From Akebia trifoliata (lineage: Eukaryota > Streptophyta > Magnoliopsida > Ranunculales > Lardizabalaceae), in contig CM030718.1 of NCBI GenBank assembly GCA_017979445.1, positions 13,494,760 through 13,558,759 of the forward strand: a DNA stretch of 64,000 bases. The letters are read 5' to 3'. The notes below the pieces were generated by a model. The model had not been told where the DNA came from. It saw only the letters and a list, made by a program, of their open reading frames with translations, and did not search any database. Numbering within the stretch: the first letter of the stretch is position 1; every line of letters begins with the position of its first letter. Positions 57,339 to 64,000 of the stretch are shown here, one piece after another. Made by a program: the position numbers and the translations under genes.

Positions 57339-60300
57339 TGTAGACACCCCATTTTTGCATCCGCCTGATTAATCAAGTCGTCAACCCGATCGCAAAGGTT
57401 CCCAATGATGGATGTCTATTCCTGTCACGCCCCAAAATCCCAACACTCATCCCTATGATTCATCGGTTAGAATCTCGAGGTGTGAGATAATCAATCACAC
57501 AATCTGACAGAACATTCATAAATAATAATACTTATGAAAAGAAAATATACGCAGCGGAATAAACATTTAACTAACATCTATACGAGACTCTAGAGTAAAC
57601 AGAAGAAATCGACAAACACTGATATAAGTCAAGATCTTTAATCTTATAATTCATCAGGTTACAAAAATTTCTAAACTACCATGTTTCTTATCTACAACCA
57701 AAAACCACTAAGATCCTCTACTAGTCCTCAAAGACATGGCGGCGGCAAGACATCAATCTGATCCTCCTCAAGGACCTCCTCAAAAGACTCCTCAAAGAAC
57801 GGTTCTTCAAAAGTTGAATAATCTGAAAGGGGAAGGATAGGGTGAGTAACAGGGGAATGTTACTCAGCAGGATGAACGCCGTTCTAACAACGAGTCATAC
57901 ATGCACGAGTATAATCAGTTGAACAGTTAAATAATGTAAGTTTTTCATAATGTAACATACGATAAATGTCTAAGCATATTCAATAAACAGTTAAATAATT
58001 TCAACCTATCATTTCTATCATTTAAAGTAACATATGCATCTTTTAAATGAAAACATCTATCAATCATTACAAAATAAGAAAAAGATACATAATAAGAACA
58101 CGGCGGTGTAATCGATAAGAGAGCAGAGGAACACACCGATATAACCGCCTCGGCTATGGCAATACGATATTCCAAACTTAACCTCCGATGTGGAATCCCA
58201 TCGTTATAATCTGATTTTGTGGCCGGTCTAGCATACCACGGTTGGATGACCATTTATCTGGCTCAGACTGGCCGTTGACCAAGAACCCAATACTGAGTTC
58301 AACTAACGGTGAGGTCGACCGTTTGACGACTACAGACTAAAAGTGATCACTAACTAGCCCAGGAGACCCCTCGCGTCGAAGCCTATCAAGAGGCAATGCA
58401 TGTGAACCCCGCCTAGCTCTACACTATATAGAGACCGCCTTTACACACAACATTTCCCAGGAAATAAATAGGAAAAATTCCCGAATTTCATAAGCTGTAA
58501 TATGCTCTAAGGTATCCCATACTACCGAAGAGCATATGACATCTAGTGTTATCCTAGATTGACTCGCCGCTTCCGGATACACAGCAACGCGTCACTCTTT
58601 ATGGATTTTCTACAAACCTTTACTGGTAAATAAAATAATTTATTTTGTATATAATATATCATTTCTTTTTAATCGAAAATACAAACAAAGTCTGGTAGTA
58701 CCCTCCAGTGACAGTTATCTGTCATATCCATCCATCAACCATCTCATCCCTCTATCCATCTATCACGTTTTACGTGGCATGGCCACTATGTAAAACTAGA
58801 GGCACTGTCCCATCAATCAGTCGAGAACATACGTTCTCTTTATCCATCCATCGATTAAATCAATCAATCTATCATCTAATTTCCTACATATCTATTAAAG
58901 TAATTTTACTTTTAAAGCAATTCGAAATCCATAAAGCATCAACCAATTCCATTCGATGGTTTTGGTTGAGTCGAGAGACTCGAAAACAAAGATAAAACCA
59001 TAAGACATAAAAGCTGAAAATCTATGAAAATTTAACTAAGTGTTGAAAAATAATTTTTTTTTTCAAAGTCGAAATTGAAAACGAATTATTTATTTATTTA
59101 TTAAAGAATTTAAAGTAATACTTAATTAGTTTTAATGAAATAAATGTAGGAAATGGGTATACATACTATATGGAAGCAACACAAAACAAATTAGAACCAA
59201 ACTCAACATTCGGATACTTTTCCGAATTGCTGATTTTTCGTCGAAACTCGAACCAAACTCGATCCAAATATCATATTAACTATAAAATGCTTATATTACA
59301 TCAAATGAACTAAAACCAATCATAAATAAGCATGTAAACATGATTCAAATCGTTCAAATATGTATAAACTTAATGAAATAATCGATTTATCAATAATCAT
59401 ATGGATTTTCTATGAAATTATCGCATAACTAGAAGGTAGAAGGGAAGGCAACCTACATCAAGCTATTTTTCAACGGTTGAATGGACTTTAAAATCGCCTC
59501 CGGCCAATCTCCAAAATTTTCTTCCGGCAAAAATCGGATTTCTTTGCGTCCACACGTAACCCTCGGCGAGAGGAATAACTTTCCTTCTTGCGCCTAAGCT
59601 CGGATCGTTCTCGTTTGGCGTAGATCTGAGTTTCAAATATTGAAGGAAAATGGTTGAGATTTGTTTAGAGAGGAGAATAAGAAAAATCTGATTTTTCTAA
59701 TAGAATTTAGATATTTATATCACTTAAGTTGGGACATACTTATCATTTTGGGAATTATTTTTCCCAAATGCCGAATTGGACAAACTTATACTCTATTTCG
59801 GATAATTTTTCGACACGAATCTAATGATATGATCGGTTTCCTCAAATTACGTCTCTAAGGTGTCATTTACCTATTGTAAAATATCTAACGCGAAACTCGA
59901 GGATTTGATAACTTTTAAATCAATGCACGGATCTAAAATTCTTTCCTCGAGATACATTTTAGGATTTTCAGGTCATTACAATTCCAATGCTTTATTTTGT
60001 TATCAGATATGTTTCAGAAATCCGGATGAGGTATCTCGAACTGACAAAACTTAGAAACCACGCTACGCTAGGAAAATACGACCCCAGAAACATAGAAATC
60101 ATCATCTTGCAGACTAAAAAGAAGCTTCATGATAAAAATCACTAAAAATGACCAATTACCAAAATACCCTTAACATCAAAACAATCCTAGAGCCTACATT
60201 ACACTTAGGAAAACCCATTCAAACACATAAAATAACAAATCGAAACCAAATAAACCACACAAAATTTGATAAAATTACGAAAATACCCCTCATAAAATTC

Positions 60301-61490
60301 ACGATCATTTCACATAAAAAATTTCATAAATGACAAAAATCAACATTTCCATTGAATTCCTTACGAAAAACTGATTCTAAAACATCCTAGAATATTGAAA
60401 AATGACTTAAAACGTAAAAAATCCTCTCCGAGGGCAAAATGGTAATTTTACAACTTTAATAACTAAAAATTTCAAATTAATAAATAAATCATTAAAAAAT
60501 GTAAAAAGAAACATTAAGGTCAATCAAGTAAGACTAAAGTCAAGTAAGGCTAAAGTCAAAACATTAAAGTCAATCAAGAAAAATTAAAGTCAAAGTATTA
60601 AAGTCAATCTCATAAGACTAAAGTCAAAACCCTAAATCAAAATACTAATCAAGTCAATTTCATAAGACTAAGGTCAAAACCCTAAATCAAAATCCTAATC
60701 TAATCAAGTCAATCTCATAAGACCAAGGTCAAAACCCTAAATCAAAACCCTAATCTAAATTAATCAAATCAATCTCATAAGACTAAAGTCAAAACCCTAA
60801 ATTAAAACCCTAAAGACTAAGTCAAAACCTTAATTGAAACCTTAAAAGAAACCCTAATCAAATCCTAATGCTTCTAAAAACTTTATAAATAAGAGCCTCC
60901 ACACCCTATTTTCGTATCAAAGAAAAAACCCTAGGAAAAGTAGGTAAAGAAGCCTCCATAGCCTCTTCAAAACCCTAATTTTGGAGCCCCAACTCCTTCC
61001 CTAACACCCCTACTCCGATTTTAGCCTAAAAAACACCCAAAACCCTCTAAAAAACATCTCAAAAATCCATAACAAATTTGAAGAACTCAGATCCAAGAAG
61101 GAGATACCTTACCTCGGAGATCAGGAATTAGATCCGGAGATATAACGAAGTAAGGAATACGGTACAAGGAGCCATTCTAACCAGATCTGAGGGAATAACA
61201 CTTTTGCAGATCAAAGGTAAATTTTTTTTATTTTTTTTAATCTAGGTTTATCATTAGCAATGTAGATCTATTTGGGATAAGTAGAGACCGGCATTGGCCG
61301 GGCGGGGTTGGTGCCTAACACCTTCCAACCCCGTAACATGATCCCCGGATTCAGATTTCTATAGTAGATTAGTTCTTTTTATCCATTGTAGGGTCAATTT
61401 GGTTCCTAGACCGTAATAACTAGGTGGCGACTCCCTAACCTAAAGGGTCAAAAATGGATCCGCGCACCCCGCGGATCGAGGGCGCTTTCA
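57339..61490 (+). mobile_element. Solo LTR of gypsy family A, itself interrupted
   Basis: TGTAGACACCCC...GGGCGCTTTCA with an exact 5-bp duplication CTCAA (57334-57338 and 61491-61495). Without the inner insertion it is about 1.59 kb. It diverges more from the LTRs of the 25157-36498 element than those do from each other, so it is older or from a sub-family. TATAAATA is at 60884-60891. Confidence 0.92.
57423..59980 (+). mobile_element. Solo LTR (2.56 kb) of a TGTCACGCCCC gypsy family
   Basis: TGTCACGCCCCAAAATCCC...GGTCATTACA with an exact 5-bp duplication ATTCC (57418-57422 and 59981-59985). The start and end motifs are typical of large plant chromovirus LTRs (Tekay/Del type). No internal domain is present. 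ORFs inside (57945-58253, 58708-58995, 59661-59858) are chance. Confidence 0.9.
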
Positions 61491-61512
61491 CTCAACAGTT
61501 AGGGGGCTAACA

Positions 61513-61720
61513 AAACACCCCTACCAAAAGAACCCAATGTCCTCATTGGCAACTCTTCAACGTACTTGTTCACCTGTTTCTCAAACTGCCACAATGTCAC
61601 ATCCTTTTCCCATGAAGCTTCACTCTCTAGAAATCCTTGCCACTTCACCAAATAATGGGTCCTTTGATTTTTCTTACTTTAACCTTTAGTCACGAGGTCT
61701 TAAATTTTCTCCACAGTCCT
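61513..61720 (-). pseudogene. Chromovirus pol C-terminus with chromodomain
   Basis: 'HYLVKWQGFLESEASWEKD' (around 61660-61600) is a chromodomain, the C-terminal integrase extension that defines chromoviruses and is thought to guide insertion to certain chromatin. 'FEKQVNKYVEELPMRTLG' follows. The PPT-like 'ttttggtaggggtg' and the LTR start come next on the minus strand. Confidence 0.78.
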
Positions 61721-62700
61721 GTCAAACTGCTTTCGAATAGTTGGAGGAGCCCTCTTTGGTGTATGTCTTGTCTCATCTACAAGATCTGGATGGTAAGGTT
61801 TCAAGAAACTTACATGAAATGTAGGATGCATCTTCAACCTATCTGGCAGAATCAAGTGATAAGCAAACTTGCCTACTCGCTTCATTATCTCAAATGGACC
61901 GTCATACCTCAGAATCAAACCTCGGTGAACTTCTTACTCTGAATTTTCTTCCAAATCTAGGGAATGAGTTTCAGCATAACTCGATCTCCCACCTGGAACT
62001 CCACTGTCCGTCTATCGCGATCTGCCCATTTCATTCGTTTGACTGCCTTATTCAAATTGTCTCATACCTCTTTCAAGAACTCCTGCTTGGCACACACATA
62101 GCGACAGGCGGTGGGAAAATTACCCTGAAATCGCTCTCTAGCTATCTCATGCGATGTCATCGGTTGTTGGCCTGTTGCCAACTCAAATGGACTCATCCCC
62201 GTGGATGAACTTCGATGTAGATTGTAACAAAATTGTGTTGTGTCCAACAATGTCACCCAGTTTTGCTGGCTCGCGATCACATAATGTCTCAGGTATTCTT
62301 CTAGCAATGTATTCACCCTCTCCGTCTAACCGTCTGTCTGCGGATGAATGCTAGTAGAAAACTTCAACTCTGACCCCAGCATACTAAAAAGAGCCGTCCA
62401 AAATCTGCCAATGAAACGGGTATCTCGATCGTTGATGATATCGTCCGATACGCCCCAATATTTCATTATGTTCTTGAAAAACAATTCTGCTGCTACATTT
62501 GCATTGCTTGCATGCATAGCAGGAATGAGATAGCGTACTTCGAGAAACGATCAACCACCAACAAGATTGACCTATACCCCTGAACCTTCAACAAACCAGT
62601 GATGAAGTCCATGGAAACATTCTTCCTTGGTCTGTCTGGAATAGGTAAAGGCTCCAGCAATCTAGTAGACTTTTTCTTCTCTGTTTTGTCTTGTTAACAC
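61700..62700 (-). pseudogene. Chromovirus integrase region
   Basis: In minus-strand order: 'SNANVAAELFFKNIMKYWGV', 'IINDRDTRFIGRFWTALF' (catalytic Asp), 'KFSTSIHPQTDG' then a stop, 'LLEEYLRHYVIASQQNW', 'SPFELATGQQP', 'MILRYDGPFEIMKRVGKFAY' and 'HPTFHVSFLKPYHPD'. Single stops and frameshifts split it into the ORFs 62517-62326, 62316-62062 and 61918-61700. Confidence 0.9.
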
Positions 62701-63791
62701 ACCAAACACGTCTTGATGTACAGATTTACACCGTTTTCCATTTTCAGCCAATAATAACTCCGACCTAGTAACGCATGTGTTCTTTCCTGTCCCAAGTGGC
62801 CTGCCAATAAAGAATCATGTGCTGTGTCTCGTTTTGTTAGCCTCCTAACGTTATCTGTATGGACAACGAACTTTGTCCCCAGCATATAATGTCTCCACTC
62901 CCACAAGCAATGAATGACAGCAGTCATTTCCTTCTCATGCACAGAATATCGTTGTTCTGCTGCATTAAACTTGTGGCTTTCATACGCGATAGGATGTCCC
63001 TCTTGCATCAGCACGTCACCTAATGCGCGATCTGAGGCATCCGTATGAACTTCGAAAGGTAAACTGAAATCAGGAAACCGAAGAACTAGTTTTGAAGCTA
63101 CTACATTCTTCAGTTCATCAAAAGCTTCTTGACATCTTGTTGTCCACAACCATGTCTGATCTTTCTTGAGAAGGTCTGTTAATATAACCACTTTCTTAGA
63201 ATAACCAATAATAAACTTCCTATAGTAGTTTGCGAGACTAAGGAAGGAACGTAACTCAATAACTTTGGTCGGGGCTGGCCAATCTGTGATTGCCTTTATT
63301 TTACGTTCATCCATCTTCACATATCCTTGACTCACTACATGTCCAAGAAATGTGATCTCCTTTTGACAGAATTCACATTTCTCGGGCTTTACATATAGTT
63401 CAAACTCCCTGAGTTTGTTGAAAACCATTTGGAGATGAGCCACATGCTCCTCCAAGGTTTTACTATACACAACTATATCATCTAAGTACACAACTACAAA
63501 ACGATCGATATAGTCACAAAATACGTTATTCATTAAATTACAGAAAGTTGCAGGGGCATTTGTTAAGTCAAAAGGCATTACAAGATATTCGAAAGAACCA
63601 TAACGTGTAACCATTGTTGTCTTAGCTTCATCGTCCGGTGCGATGCGTACTTGATAATAACCAAACCGCAAATCCAGTTTTGTGAAGTACATAGCTCCTG
63701 AAAAAAGGTCGAACAGATCCGCAACCAATGGTACTGGGTATTTATTCTTAACAGTCACCTTGTTCAATGCTCTATAGTCCAGGTGCTCCAT
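62694..63791 (-). pseudogene. Chromovirus RT, RNase H and integrase zinc finger (365 codons open)
   Basis: RT: '[14 protein letters not shown]' (first catalytic Asp at residue 40) and '[11 protein letters not shown]' (YLDD at residues 102-105). RNase H: '[20 protein letters not shown]' and '[20 protein letters not shown]', ending near 'VVHTDN'. It then jumps to '[11 protein letters not shown]' and 'YIKTCLVC', the integrase zinc finger. The usual RNase H tail and tether are missing, so there is an in-frame deletion at about residue 315. This is the longest open pol frame in the window. Confidence 0.92.
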
Positions 63792-64000
63792 ATCGTGCCT
63801 TGGAGGGCTGGATATATCCGGAATCCAGCAAATCAGTAAGTTGTCGCCTCAACTCTTCAAGTTCCGATGGAGCCATTCTGTATGGTGCAAGAGACGGAGG
63901 CTTCGAACCAGGAATCAATTCGATTTCATGGTCGATTTCACGTCTTGGCAGTAGTCGCTTTGGCAATTCTGGAGGCATGATGTCTGAAAATTCATTCAAC
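63772..64000 (-). pseudogene. Chromovirus RT N-terminal segment, continues beyond window
   Basis: 'MPPELPKRLLPRREIDHEIE' and '[20 protein letters not shown]', then 'YGAPGL' and a stop. Family elements have about 15 more residues between YGAP and DYRALN. Here they are deleted with a frame change, so the RT finger is damaged. Confidence 0.9.

Larger units (their letters stand above)
56232..61512 (-). repeat. Chromovirus LTR-B, interrupted by nested solo LTRs
   Basis: 56232-57338 matches LTR-A; the remaining 'cagttagggggctaaca' end is at 61496-61512 after the insertion. It contains the family A solo LTR 57339-61490. Confidence 0.82.
54651..64000 (-). mobile_element. Chromovirus (Ty3/gypsy) complex: LTR, remnant, LTR, pol
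   Basis: On the minus strand, pol (64000 to 61513) runs into LTR-B (61512-56232), then a 0.43 kb internal remnant, then LTR-A (55802-54651). The 3' end of the remnant repeats the end of pol, so LTR-B serves both as the 3' LTR of the pol-bearing element and as the 5' LTR of a collapsed one. The upstream end lies beyond the window. Confidence 0.8.

Overview
The window is nuclear DNA from a flowering plant, probably a eudicot. It is AT-rich. It is built almost entirely from nested plant transposable elements of the Ty1/copia, Ty3/gypsy, CACTA-like, MULE, hAT-MITE, SINE and LINE classes. The only host coding sequence I recognise is broken pieces of plant genes: an auxin response factor, an NTMC2T6-type SMP/C2 protein, a mitochondrial-type 3-ketoacyl-ACP synthase, and two copies of a TMK-type receptor kinase. 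I see no intact host gene, no tRNA or rRNA gene and no CRISPR array.

Layout. 1-8029: a decayed copia element (Copia-1) with both LTRs; its gag is split by a 2.3 kb minus-strand solo LTR (1656-3952). 8669-9650: an ARF pseudogene directly after the copia LTR. 9.66-18.1 kb: gene-poor, AT-rich DNA with a 412-bp tandem duplication, an old LTR end, a possible minus-strand promoter with first exon, and a foldback repeat. 18179-19400: a truncated gypsy element (LTR, PBS, gag relic). 19583-19882: a hAT MITE with an exact 8-bp target duplication. 22016-24300: a decayed relic of gypsy family A.

25076-45155: a CACTA-like element of about 20 kb. A gypsy family A element (25157-36498, TSD GTAGT) sits inside it. 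The gypsy element keeps its LTRs, PBS, PPT and most of gag but has lost most of RT and RNase H. On the minus strand the CACTA-like element also carries spliced-looking fragments of two unrelated host genes (NTMC2T6 and KAS), which makes it a Pack-CACTA candidate. 45690-47190: a minus-strand MULE transposase relic. 47782-48680: another CACTA-like end and a copy of a repeat also found at 24.5-25.1 kb and 45.2 kb.

49435-54650: a TMK-type kinase pseudogene, then two truncated copia elements (Copia-2, Copia-3, the latter in scrambled order), then a second partial copy of the same kinase pseudogene. 54651-64000: a minus-strand chromovirus complex with two LTRs around a 0.4 kb internal remnant, plus RT-RNaseH-integrase-chromodomain coding sequence running off the window. 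One LTR contains a solo LTR of family A (TSD CTCAA), which itself contains a 2.56 kb solo LTR of another family (TSD ATTCC).

The genes do not form a pathway. The common thread is layered transposition, LTR-LTR recombination and gene-fragment capture. Three points stand out: the double gene capture in the CACTA-like element; the conserved GC-rich hairpin and PBS-like motif in the U5 of the TGTAGACACCCC LTR family; and the minisatellite arrays inside the family A gypsy element.
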